Source: Megascapheus bottae
Taxonomy: Eukaryota > Chordata > Mammalia > Rodentia > Geomyidae
NCBI GenBank assembly: GCA_024803745.1
Contig: JANJXV010000016.1
Span: forward strand, 42,524,525 to 42,588,524
DNA: 64,000 bases
Reading direction: 5' to 3'
The translations under genes and the position numbers were made by a program. Below, in pieces: positions 26,331 to 38,100 of this stretch (positions are counted from its first letter, which is position 1; each line of letters opens with the position of its first letter). A model generated the notes under the pieces. That model was not told the origin of the DNA and made no database searches. It saw only the letters and a program-made list of their open reading frames with translations.

Positions 26331-26346
26331 AAAAATTTACACTCAT

Positions 26347-26726
26347 ATTTGCAATAGAACAAAACCTAAATACATAAGGCCATATAGTATGACGCTGAAT
26401 GAAAGGACCTCCAGGATATAGACACAAAAGCCATATAATGAGTGATTGTTGTCCTTAATGTACTATGTTATCTCTCATTTCTTTTGCTGTCCCTTGGTTT
26501 TCTCATATTGTTACAGTATTTCACTTTGTTATCTGATATATTGTATATATGCTTGATTGGTTATTTGAAATGGGATAGGGAAGGGGGAAAACAAGATGAG
26601 CAGTGGGAGGGGGAAGGGAAATGGGGACCAAGACATGAGAAAAGGTATCAATGTATGTGAAATAATGCACCTTCTATCTGGTGAATATAATGTAACCCTT
26701 CTATTAATTACAATAAAAATATATGA
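26347..26726 (+). mobile_element. L1 3' end, 5'-truncated, with target-site duplications
   Basis: This 380-bp copy aligns with the last part of the L1 at 20.4-21.8 kb, from 'gcaatagaacaaaacctaaa' through 'catatagtatgacgctgaat' to 'cttctattaattacaataaa'. It contains only 3' UTR. A 16-bp duplication, 'aaaaatttacactcat' at 26331-26346 and one mismatch away at 26727-26742, marks the insertion. The 72-codon frame inside is not a gene. Confidence 0.93.
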
Positions 26727-26742
26727 AAAAAATTACACTCAT

Positions 26743-27180
26743 TAAATCATGTGTAAGAGCATCAAATTACAGGGGCATTTCTCTATAATATTCCTCTCTC
26801 TATTTATCATTCTCTATTATATTCATCTATAATAATACATCTCAAACTATGAACACTGGGAAAAATCACTGATTAATGTTAATACGACTACAATTAGTCA
26901 AGTAGCATTTATTGAAAACATATGAACATGCAAAAAATGTAATTCATGTCACAATGTTCAACAATAATTTTCTTATTGTATTAATTTTTATCAGGAAAAT
27001 AAAATGTCAGTTCTACAACTAGATATCCCTGACACACATTGCTGTGGGCTGGTTTTTCTCAAGTAGACTTGGTGTTTTGGGTTCAGGTAAAAATAAAAGG
27101 ATTGTCTATATAAAGGACCTCAGAGATTTTACCCTCACAGTCTTACAGCTGAGAAGTAACTCTTGAAGTAGCAGGATCTC
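26743..27180. other. Unique AT-rich DNA
   Basis: No recognised feature. Confidence 0.45.
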
Positions 27181-27189
27181 AACTCAACC

Positions 27190-27465
27190 TACAAACAAAT
27201 CTCATCATTGTACATCAACAGGGAGAATATCGAGATTGAAATCATGAAAGCAACTCCATTTGCAATAGTCTCAAAAATAATAAAATACCTAATCAAGGAA
27301 CCAACCTAACCAAGGAACTGAACTCTACTACAAAAACTATAAAATTTTGAAGAAAGAAATCGAAGAAGACATTGGGAAAGGAAAAGATCTCCCATGTTCC
27401 TGAGATGACAAAATTAATATCAGGAAAATGGCAATACTGCCTAAGGCAGAATTGTCTACAAATTC
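27190..27465 (+). mobile_element. L1 ORF2 internal fragment
   Basis: The stretch 'aaaataataaaatacctaat', 'actctactacaaaaactata', 'gaagaaagaaatcgaagaag', 'cccatgttcctgagatgaca', 'ggcaatactgcctaaggcag' follows the order of L1 ORF2 sequence just after the reverse transcriptase core. Both ends are lost and frames are broken. The 146-codon antisense frame over it is a shadow. Confidence 0.75.
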
Positions 27466-28645
27466 TTACTTTGAAACAATTCAGAATATGATTGACGGCA
27501 CTATAGAAATAATGAAATGGTGACATTTTTAGCCCAAATTGAAGCAGTAATTCTGAGTTCAGAATAATTCTGTAGAATTGTTTTATATAAACACTATTTT
27601 TCAAAACAGAATCGAATACAAGGAATATTATTAGTATCGTATGAGTCACACATGTCATCACTTGAAAATAAAGGGGAGAGAGTGGAGCGAGAGAGAGATT
27701 GTCATGTGCCAGGCATGAGCCAATCGTAGACACAGAGGGAAAAGCAGGGGCTCCTTACTGTGGAGAAGAGGCTGCACTTCCGGGGCAGGTACCAGAGCTT
27801 GATTGTCTTCATGTTATCATTAATGTGACTGATGTTTGAAGACCTGCAGTGTCAAAACATCAGAAAGCCCAATGGTTAAACATGCTTGACGATTGACATA
27901 ATGGGAAACAACGCAGAAAATGCAAAGGCCAGCCACAGAACTTTGTTTCATATGGCTTCCTTTACAGGGAGAAAGAGGAGGAACCACCATTTAAACCAGC
28001 ATTGACTGGGCTGAAATCCGGTTTGTGAGTGACAGGAGCACATGAAGTTAGCATATACACGTGTTCAAGGAGACCCTGGAGGAGACATACCAGACACAAG
28101 ATCCAGAGAACCACTCTCACGGATTGGGTTGAATCCCAGCTGAATCAATTCTTTTAATATGCAATGCTTTGGGGGTGAGGATGGTTAGAAATGTTGCAAC
28201 TCAGTTAAAAATATCATCGCTCAGTAGACTGTAGAAACCATTTCAGATTTCAGAAATAGGAAATTCTAGACGGCATGTGTGTGGCATTGCTTATAAAATA
28301 TCTGCACGGCTATTGGGCTTACGTCAACTAAATGATCATTGGATGTTACCAAACAGTACTCTGGAAACTTGAGATCTGAGCCACGGCTTTCCAGATCCAG
28401 ACCCTTCACATACCTTCTGGGAACAGAATAGGGACTGAGCTCAGATCCTGCAGAAGGCTGGGCAGGCCTTCTGCCCTTGCCCCGCAGCTCCAGCTCCATT
28501 TAGTGTTGCTTATTGTCAGTGTGGGGCCTCACCTTTTGCCCTGCTGGCCATGGTTCTGCTGTGCATGTCTCTGGGGACAGCAGGGGTGTACCGCTGCCCC
28601 AGAGCCCAGAGAACAGGCATGCCTCACCACTCCAACCACTGTAGA
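27466..28645. other. Unique DNA, no gene seen
   Basis: No recognised exon or repeat. A 77-codon antisense frame at 28266-28499 has no known family. Confidence 0.45.
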
Positions 28646-28649
28646 CAGG

Positions 28650-28855
28650 AGACCACTGACCTTCGTGTCTAGGCTGGTCTCGAACCAGAAAGAGCCCCAG
28701 TCTTCACCCGGTGGCTTGGATTTCCTGTGTTCCAGCACTTTTTCTTTACTTAAAGAGGCTCCTTATGTAGCTAAGGCTATGGTCAAGCTGAACATTCTCC
28801 TGCCCCAGCCACCCAAACGCTGAAATCCCAGGAACAACAGACCTGAGCTACAAAA
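28650..28855 (-). mobile_element. B1-like SINE relic(s), antisense
   Basis: On the plus strand 'tctaggctggtctcgaacca' (28668-28687) is the antisense B1/Alu midsection. About 80 bp further, 'ttctcctgccccagccaccc' plus 'gctgaaatcccaggaacaac' gives a second antisense B1 block. Either two relics or a dimer. Confidence 0.55.
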
Positions 28856-28949
28856 GGGGACATCTTTACACAGTGGGGTTCCCAGTTGTCTTGGATGTGA
28901 AATGTGAACAGCAAGATGAATATTTCATGGTATTTTGAGAGAAAAACAC

Positions 28950-29025
28950 TCGATTAAAATGTCTATTAAAATTTTTAGCGTAGTACAGGGCATAGTAAGT
29001 ATTCACTGATTAACATCCATCATCC
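28950..29025 (+). repeat. L2-like 3' end relic
   Basis: 'gtagtacagggcatagtaag' followed by 'tattcactgatt' resembles the last bases of L2 (gcacatagtaggcgctcaataa). Short and diverged. Confidence 0.35.
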
Positions 29026-32000
29026 CCACGATTTCTTAACTGAAGAAATGCTAGATAATCGCTTCCCACATTTTTGTGAGATGTTCTGGTGAAGACGCAA
29101 GTGTTCTAAAAGAGGAACCAAAAAGCATACACAAATACCAAACCCTTAAAACATGGCTAGGGCAATAGATGAATGGTTATTTGATTTAATGATTTAAATA
29201 AATAGACAAAAAACGTATAGGCAACTCTAGCAGACAAGGTATCTGGAATCATTCTCTCTCTCCATCTGGATACTCCCACCTAAATCTCCATGTGTGTGAC
29301 CACTCCCCCCCCCCCCCCCGCCCTGTTCATCTCACCACCATGTGGTACCTAGTATTTACAGCATGCATTGCAGACATTTCATTTCACTCAGTCCTTCACA
29401 CCAGCACGATTGATCCAGTCATACGGGAAGACTAGAAAGAAGGCCGAGGATCGACTGGAAATGGTTGGGCAGGATGACTTTCCTAGGTTTGGCAAGGACG
29501 CCAGTCAGGACTCTGAGTTAAAGGCCATGAGAAATGCCCATTGCTGACAACTCCAGGCCTAGGCTAGCCCCAGGTTTCTGTTTTGCACTCTGTTCTGATT
29601 TCCAGTCTACCCCTCTCTAGAATGGAAGTCCACCCCATGTACAAAATGAACCTCAGACGTTTTGCAAAGCCACACCAAGATGCGCACGTATGCACAGCAC
29701 ATATAGACAGAAGCAAGCTGGACTTTCAAGTCTGGGTGTAGGGGCTTAAGAATCTGTCTTTTCTACAGCGAGTTCAGGCTGGATCTTTAAAGACTCAGCC
29801 CTCTGATCACCAAGGATGTCAGACACTAATTTGACTAATTTGAACAGCTTGAAGAACATGTTTGAAAAGAAGTCAAAAGAACTGAAAATGAGACACACCA
29901 GAGGGAGAGTAAAACAGGATGCTTTAGCTGCGTTTGTTCACTTAGAGAATCAAATATCTCTTGAAGCTATTAGAAGGAGTGTAAGAAAGGTCATTTCTCA
30001 GCCAGCAGGACAAGAATGTATTTAATCTCACAAACATCAAAGAATGGCATGTTCTTCTAAGAGCTTATGCATTTTTCTGTAACACTCGAGCACTATAAAC
30101 TTAATTGAAAGTGGGGAAATTAAAATTCAGGCTTTTTTACAACGAGCAATTTGAGATGGAATCATAGTTACCTGAAATACACAAACAGCTTTAATTCCCT
30201 GCAGTTATCAGCAAGAGAACACTGGCTTTTGACAAACTATTAGTTCAGCTGAATATTTGCAAATAGCATGAAGTCTCCTCGGTAGTTGGTTGTTAATATC
30301 AAACGATGGAGTAGTGATTCGATCTTCTTAGAAATGTCTCTTGAAATAACGGCAGTGCGTTCATGGTCCAGTAGATAAAGCACACTTCGTAACCACAGGA
30401 ACAATGAGTATACTTTCATAAACCCATTTCTATTACCAACATACTTTTAAAATAGCATGCTCTATGTTAGGTTTTCACAAATACATCCACCCGAAAGAGC
30501 AGCGCCAGCTATGTCCCTTCAGTGAAATCTGGCTTTGCTCCCTGCACTGTGGCAGATCTCCTCGTTACCTCGGGAGAGTGTTATGCCAGGAGACAGAATG
30601 GAGGCACAAAAAGCTTCTGAAACCTCCAATTCCTGACTAACTCACAGGAGCTGGCTACTGCCCTGCTCTCTCTTCAAGCAACCATACATTGTTTCCAACT
30701 CACCTTGAAATTTGACAGACAGGGGACTAGAACACCCTAAGTAAGGCCTCACTCTTCCCTCATGTCATTCTTTCTCCATCCCTCCTCGTTGAAAGCAGCC
30801 TTGCTTCATAATCCAATAATGTTCAGCTCCCCCCACCATCACCATGGAAACCAGCTGAAGAGCACCCGGTTTTATAACAGAAAAGCCTCATGTCTCTCCA
30901 TGTCCGGACCACAGAATGACAAGTTGGGACTGAATGTCTGAGATTGGAGAATTTCAAGGGCTGAGAATGAATATTTCCCATCTTCCAACTCTTGATCGTC
31001 AAAAGCTAATAATGCATAGTATCTGCTTCCATTAAATTTTGCTTGGGACAGGGGGCTGAATAATATGAAAAAAATGAACATAAAATCTGTCTGGCATAAA
31101 GACTAATAAAAAGACTTTTTAAAAACTAGAAACACAAAGACTTTCCAGTCTTTGTTCAGTGGAATTGTTCATCTCTGACATCAGAGGCAGCAAAGAAGAT
31201 TAAGGATATCAAGTACAGGCAAATGCTCAATTCAACTCTTCAGGAACCTGCATTATTCCATGAAAATGACTTTTACTCCTTTTGCTTTGTTTTAACCTCT
31301 TCAATCATTGGGCTTTCTCCAGCCATTGACAACCAAGCAATTTGTCATCACTAATAAGATGTCTGTGTTGGAAATCTAAATACTGTGTTTTCTGAAACTA
31401 GGAAAAGACCCAAGAGTAAAAATCCACTAACAGAGAGTGAGAAGATGGTCACGGTAACGAGGTGGCTGATTGAAGAATGACAGTAAAAGAGAATAAAAGA
31501 TCAGAGAAGGAATGGTGCCTCTTGCGTCCTGCAATAAGGAAATGGAAAAACCACCTCTCGTTGCTTTGTTCATGATACATGAGCTGAAGACGGAAGCCTG
31601 AGGACCTGGACTACCTTTCTTCTGAGCACCCTGAGCCAATGGACTTAGCACTCCCTTCAAAAACACTCCGTGTGGATTTCAAACATCACAAACCCAAACT
31701 TTAAGCTAATAGAGTTTCTAAATACATGTCTAAAACCTGCAATTGGAACTACTAAGAGTTTATTGTTTGCCACCCATTTAAAATCACTCTACAAGAAAAT
31801 ACAAAGTCAAATACATTTAGAAATCATTTACACATAAAAATCAAAGAATTCATAGGCAGGATGTTTTCAAACCCTTCATATCTGTCTGCAAAAATAAAAT
31901 AGTAAAAGAAATAAACAAAGGACATTCTAATAGATGAGTCTCAAATGCCTGGCTAAGAATCCTCAGGAGAGTATGCTGTTTGAGATAGGTCTGTTTATCA

Positions 32001-32270
32001 AATCAGACCTAACATTTGCCAGTCACCAGATTTAAATATAAAGATGTTGGACAATATGGGTCTGTGGCAAAGGATGATGACATTTAAAAACTTGTTACAA
32101 GCTTTTCCAGTGAAATTTTTCTAACTTATTAATAAATCACTAAAACAAAGCTTGTTTACACATTGCCCAAAAATAACAAAATTCCAAAATTACATGACTG
32201 TCTGATAAAAAAAATTTACACAGATAAAGAAAATGTTGATAATGAAGTGCATTGCATAAATGTTTACTGA
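29026..32270. other. Unique DNA, no gene seen
   Basis: A run of 15 C lies at 29305-29319. A 69-codon plus-strand frame at 29816-30025 encodes a Lys/Arg-rich peptide that I do not recognise. No young retroposon was seen in 3.2 kb. Confidence 0.45.
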
Positions 32271-32284
32271 AATGAATATAAATT

Positions 32285-34500
32285 ACCCAGGCATCTAACA
32301 GGAAAAATATAGTTAAGTGAATTCTTCATGTAGAAATAGGAATAGTCTTTGTTGCTATAGTTCTGTAACAGTCTGAAGTTTGGTACTGATATTCCTCCAG
32401 CACTGTTCTTTCTGCTAAGGATTGTTTTTGCTATACAGGGTCTTTTATTGTTCCATATGATTGATGGGTATTTCACTGAATTTGTAGATAGTCTTTGGAA
32501 GGATTGCCATTTTCACGATGTTAATCCAGGAGCATGGGAGTTTGTTCCACTTCCTTCGTTCTCTTAATTTCCTTTTTCAGGTTCTTAATAGTTTCCTCAT
32601 AGAAGTCCTTTACTTCCTTGGTTAAGTAAATCCATATGTATTCTTTGTGAGGCTATTGCAAAAGGAGTTGCTTTCCTGATTTGAGCCTCACTGTTTTCAC
32701 TGTTGTCATACTGGAGAGCCATTGATTTTTGAGGGTTAATTTCATACCCTGTTACTTTGCCAAAGTTTCATATCAACTCAAGTAACTTGGGAGTAGAGAC
32801 TATAGGATGCCTTAAATACAGAATCATGTCATCTGCAAAGAGGGAAAGATTTAATTCATCTTTCCCTTTATGTTTGCTTTTTACCTTATTGCTTCTGCTA
32901 GGAATTCTAATACTGCATTGAAGAGGAGTGGAGAGAGTGGCCATCTTTGTCTGGTTCCTGATTTTGTAGAAAATGGTTTTTACTTTTGACATTAAGTATA
33001 ATGGTAGCTGTGGGTTTGTCGTGCACAGCCTTTATTATACTGAGGAATGTTCCATGGATTCCTAGTTTCTCCAGAGCTGTTAGCATAAAGGGGTGTTGGA
33101 GCTTATCCAATGCTTCCTCTGAATTTATTGCAATGCCCATGTTGTTTTTGTCCTTGCTCCTACTGATGTTATGCATTATGTTAATTAACTTGCATATATT
33201 GAACCAGTTTTGTATCCCTGCAAGGAATCCTGTTTGATCATGGTTTATAATTTTTTTGATGAGTTATTGAAGTTGATTGGCCAGTATTTCATTGAGAATT
33301 TTTACATTGATGTTCATCTTTGGTGAGTCCCTATCTGGTATAGGCATGAGGGTTGTGGTGACCTCATAGAATGAGTTTGGTAGAGAATTTTCATCTTCAA
33401 TTTCATTGAAGGGTTTGAAGAATATTGGTGTGAGTTTTGCTTTAAGGCCTTACTGAATACAGCTGTGAATCCATCAGGTCCCGGACTTTTCTTGGATGGG
33501 AGGTCTCTTATTGCCATTTCTATTTCATAACTTGAAATGGGTCTGCTTAATTGGTTTAGATCTCCTTGGTTTAGTTTGGGTATATCAGTATTTGCTAGAA
33601 ATGCATTTATTTCTTCCATATTCTCAAATTTGTTGACAAAAATGTTTAAAAAGTATTCCCTTATGATATTCTAGATCTTGGTTCTTACTGTTGTGATATT
33701 TCTATTTTCTACCTGATTTTGTTATTTTAGTATGTTCTCTTCTTTATTTGGTAAGATTTGCTAAGGGTCTGTCAACGTTGTTAATTTTTTCAAAGAATCA
33801 ACTCCTTGTTTTGTTGATTCTTTCTATGTTTTTTGGACTCTAATTCATTTAATTCTGCTTTAAATTTAATAATTTGTTTCCTTTGACTGGATTTGGGCTT
33901 GGTTTGTTGCTCTTTTTCCAGGAGCTTAAGATGCATCATTAAATTGTTGGTTTGAGATTTCTCCACTTTGTTAATGTAGGCAGAGCTTGGAATTGTTCTC
34001 TGAGTACTGCCTTTGCAGTGTCCCAAAGGAGCTGGTATTTTGTGTGCTCCCTTTTGTTAAATACCATAAACTGCTGAATTTCTGTTCTGATCTCTTCAAT
34101 GAACTGCTGGTGATTCAGCAATATGCTGTTCAGTCTTCATGAGTTACAGGATTTTCTTTGTTGGCATTTGGTGTTGAGTTCCAGCTTTATACTCTCGTGG
34201 TCTGAGAGAATGCAGGGAATAGTTTCAGCATTTCTGAATTTGCACAGATTTGCTTTGTGTACTAAAATGTGACCATTTTAGAAAATGTTCCATGTGCTCC
34301 TGAAAAGAACGTATATTCTGGTGTTGCTGGGAAGAATAGTCTGCAGATGTCTGTTAGGTCTAGTCAGTCTATGCAATGGTTCAGTCTGGAGGTTTCTCTG
34401 TGGAATTTTTGCCTTGTTGATCTACCCAGAGGTGACAGTGGCGTGTTAAAGTCACCAACAATCACTGTCTTCAAATCTATGTTTCTTTTTATTGGAAGTC
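32285..34500 (-). mobile_element. L1 LINE ORF2 pseudogene (endonuclease end, RT), antisense
   Basis: On the minus strand the order is: the C-terminal part of the endonuclease (a VGDFNTPLSPL-like tract near 34430-34475), the linker with FIEEIR and LWDTAKAVLR motifs (34026-34121), a LEKEQQTKPK tract (33870-33930), the reverse transcriptase entry motif LPSKKSPGPDGF (33467-33502) and the catalytic motif FADDMILY (32816-32839). The post-RT region with [16 protein letters not shown] lies at 32410-32460, where the copy stops. The reading is split over at least six frames by stops and frameshifts, so the enzyme is dead although the FADD core survives. ORF1, the N-terminal endonuclease, the end of ORF2 and the 3' UTR are absent. 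No duplication or poly-A found, which fits an older internal fragment or a later rearrangement. Confidence 0.93.
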
Positions 34501-34645
34501 CATGAGAATCTTATCTCCAATTAAGCACCAGAAATTCAGAAGTGGTGCCGTGGCTCAACTGGTAAGGCACTAGTCTTGAGATGAAGAACTCAGGGATAGT
34601 GCCCAGGCCCAGAGTTCAGTCCCACGACTGACAAAAAAAAAAAAG
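34501..34645 (+). mobile_element. Truncated Geo SINE (7SL-headed type)
   Basis: Starts within the left half ('gagaatcttatctccaatta') and continues through the complete Geo module ('gtggtgccgtggctcaactg', 'gcccagagttcagtcccacg') to an A12 tail. It directly abuts the 5' side of the antisense L1 fragment. Confidence 0.85.
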
Positions 34646-34813
34646 GCAGCATTAACTGGGTCAGTGTAATGGTTACAGAGTGAAAGGTAAATGCAGATTT
34701 ACATGGTAGATTCTCACACTTGGGACAGTAACCATTGAAAAACTGGAATTACCATCTGACTCAACAGCAGAAAGCCAGGGTTACTTCAAATAAATTACAA
34801 ATATGACCATGTT

Positions 34814-35148
34814 AAATAACCAAATACAAATGTATCCGATATATCAGGTAACAAAGTGAGATACTGTAACAATATGAGATAACCAAGGGGCAGCAAAAGA
34901 GATGAGAGATAACATAGTACCTTAAGAACAACAATCATTCATTATATGGCTTATGTTTGGTTATTTGAAATTGGATAGGGAACGGGGGAAAACAAGATGA
35001 GGGGTGGGGGGTGGGGGGGAGGGAAATAGGGACCAAGACATGTGAAAGGGTATCAATGTATGGGAATTAATGCACCATCTATCTGGCAAATATCATGTAA
35101 CCCTTCTATTAATTACAATAAAAATATATGAAAAAAACAACAACAAAA
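34814..35148 (+). mobile_element. L1 3' end with 5' inversion (twin priming)
   Basis: From 34814 to about 34952 the sequence is the reverse complement of L1 3' UTR seen at 21520-21655 and 26435-26560. From about 34953 it switches to the direct strand ('tgtttggttatttgaaattg') and runs through the G-rich tract to 'cttctattaattacaataaa' and an A/CAA-rich tail. The perfect 17-bp duplication 'acaaatatgaccatgtt' lies at 34797-34813 and 35149-35165, so inverted and direct parts entered in one event. The two parts meet at the same L1 position with a few bases shared, as expected from twin priming. Entirely non-coding. Confidence 0.94.
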
Positions 35149-35165
35149 ACAAATATGACCATGTT

Positions 35166-38100
35166 CAAATCAGGCCACTCCACCCAAATGTCACCATGGA
35201 AAATATTTCTACTCACATAGTAATAGAGAACAAAGTCTTTTTATTCCACATATTTAATGTGCATAAGCTGTTAAGAAAAAGAGGTCATGGTAGAAATCTG
35301 TCCTAACAAAAGCCTCCCTGGGTCAGCACTGAGGAACTGGAGCCCCAGTGTTAGCCAAGAGCCACTGCAGTTACCTTATTATCCCGAAGAGAGTGAAGAA
35401 GAAAGGAAAACAAGAGTGACATTTTTCTAGAATTATTAAAAGGATGAATTTTTTCAAAGCTTGTCAAACTGTATTTCACATTAGGAATACAAGAATAGCA
35501 GAGAAGGTGTAAAACCACCCTCAATGAATAAAATTTAAATATTTTGCATGCCTTAATAACTAAGCAGAATTTTGTGGCATTTTCTTAATCATTTCAAGTT
35601 GACTGTAAAAGTTAAGTCTTCAGACATTCACTAGAGAATGTATTTAATGTATTTACTTGGAATGTCAGAACAGGTCATGGAATTCTAGAAAGTTAGAAGG
35701 GATAATTTCAATAAATGCTCTGTACCTTTAACCAGAAGTTGGATGAATCCCAAACGCCCTTTGAGACCTATCTTACAACTTTTAACTTGATTGGCATGTA
35801 ACTACATTGTGTTTATTGACTAGAGTCTAAAGTTGGGCTGTATTTCTCCCACTTGTTAATCATAACTTGCTCTTCTAAGTTATTATCTAAATAAAAGCCT
35901 TATGGCATGCACACAGCAGGAGATGGGCCAGGATTTCCTATGATTACCTGGCAGTTCTGTAGCAGATGTGAGAGCACAGGGGTGCTGGGTTTCTGTAATG
36001 GATTTGGGTGACATAAAAGCCATGGCAACCTCCTCTCCACAGGTGGCAAATCTCGGCAGCCCCTCTCTCAAGTTACCTCCCTCCTCTAGTCTCTTCCATT
36101 TGTCAACAGGAAATCATTCTACGTGTGACATCTTCCCATCAACGTGACCTGCACACATTCCCTGCTCTGTCAGTCTCAAAAGAATCTCACTTTTCCTGTC
36201 CACTGCGGCCAGTCACCTTGGGATTGACAAGATAATATGGTCCTTTTCATTTTCCTTTTCTTAAGTAACACAATTTGTATTTAGTGTTAAGTAGTCGTTG
36301 AAAGGAGTTGTCACTTTACAAAGCTGATTATGAATCGAGGGCATCTTGGTCGATGTAACAGAAAATGTTCAGAAGCCAGCTGTAGCTGCGGGACCAGCCC
36401 TGGATTTGAACTTGAAGTTCAGCTGACACCAGAGCAGTCATGTCCTCACTTAGTCCAAGCATGCTCCTCAGCTCCTTCCAGCGCAGGTCAGGTGCCACCC
36501 ATGACTTCCAGTCCAAGCTTTTCTCTCTCCAGCCATGGCCCTAAGAACTCAGGAGGGCTAATAGAGGGGGTTCAGCTTAGAGGTGATTAGCCCTCATCTT
36601 GGGACTCAGTTGTATGCGCGTCTGACTTTCTCTGAAAGATAAAAGCTCTACAGAAATTTAATAAACTCTACAATACTTATAGCTTATGTCCTTTCCCAAT
36701 TATTTCCTATCTTAATGCCTTCCCTTATCTCTCTGCAAATGTGTGCCTACAAGTATGTGCAAAGAGATAGGAAAGAGAGCTGGTGAGCTAAACAAACAAA
36801 ACTGCTCCCATGTCCAGGCTTTACCTTTCCTTCTGCTAGTCCTATGAGTTCTTCCAATAACCCTGCCCGACCCTTTCTGCCCCACCTTTTATGAGATGTC
36901 TGGCAATGGCTAGACATCTCAATTGACCACCTGAAACCCTCTATGTGAGGACATTTTATACTCTTTCCCACACGTGCAATATTTGATAGCCTTGTTGACA
37001 GGAGCTCTGAGATGCCACGCAAAGAAAAGCAGCAACCACACCTACTACAAAATGAGCTGAAAATGAGTGTAGCTTTGGTTTAAGCTTGAAGTTAAAACCT
37101 AGGGGTGCTTTAGCCATCTCAGTGGATGGTGATGAGTGAGACTGTGGATTTTCTACTGAGTACCTGAGTGTGAGCAATTTGTCAAGAGTTCTGAGAAGAT
37201 TTAGTTTTTGTCCTCAGATTTCTTTTGCTCATTACTTAGAACTAAAAATATAAACTAAATATATAGCAAGGATTTTTAACATGTGGTATTTCAGCAATTT
37301 CTATTTTTAAAAATTTTTATACCTTTTTATTTTTTCACTCTCATAAAATAATTATTCATACAATAGGCCTCTAGATAGCAGGTTTAAATTATGATGCTAT
37401 CTATGTATGAACATAAAAACAGCCATATTTTGCTTATATCTTTTTCTAGCATTTTTTTCTACATGCAGTGGTCCAAACTAATCATGAAAAGGTAGCTGAG
37501 AACTCATTCAAAGTGACTTCTCTAAAATAACGTTACTTGCTCTACCTAAAGAGAAAGTCTAAGATCTTATGTAGTTTGTCAATAATTAACATTTCATCCA
37601 TTTTTTAAAATGTAAGAATATCTGCAGTCTTCTTTTCAGACCATCCTTTAGAAATCTGATTTTGGAAAATAGCAACATGTTTACAATCAATTAATAATTC
37701 ATTTGACAAAATAGCCTATTCATAATTCAAGGATCAACTCTAGATTCTGCACTCTAAGTCAGGCAGATCTTAATAAAGTGTTGAGATTTCTGATAGCGAT
37801 TAGTGAAAAATGAACTATGTGAAAAATCTCCATAATTACTTTTCCTTCAAAGGGTATCACATCAAGTTGCTTTGCTGAGAAAGCATTTTGAAGACTAAAT
37901 CAGTATGAATGTTCTCATGTACATCCAAATCAGGGAGTCAATATGTGCACTTTGTTTTAAATCATCATCTTCTATCATTCTTGAGCCAAAACTTACCTGA
38001 CAGAATTATTGATAGCAAAAGAGAAAACCCTCCAGCATTTACATTATGTAGTTATACTGACACGGGATGCCATCAATTTGTAATTTAGTTCTGGCTTGCA

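Noticed and set aside
29816..30025. 69-codon Lys/Arg-rich frame that looked exon-like
   Set aside because: No known protein recognised, no convincing splice context or poly-A; kept only as a note.
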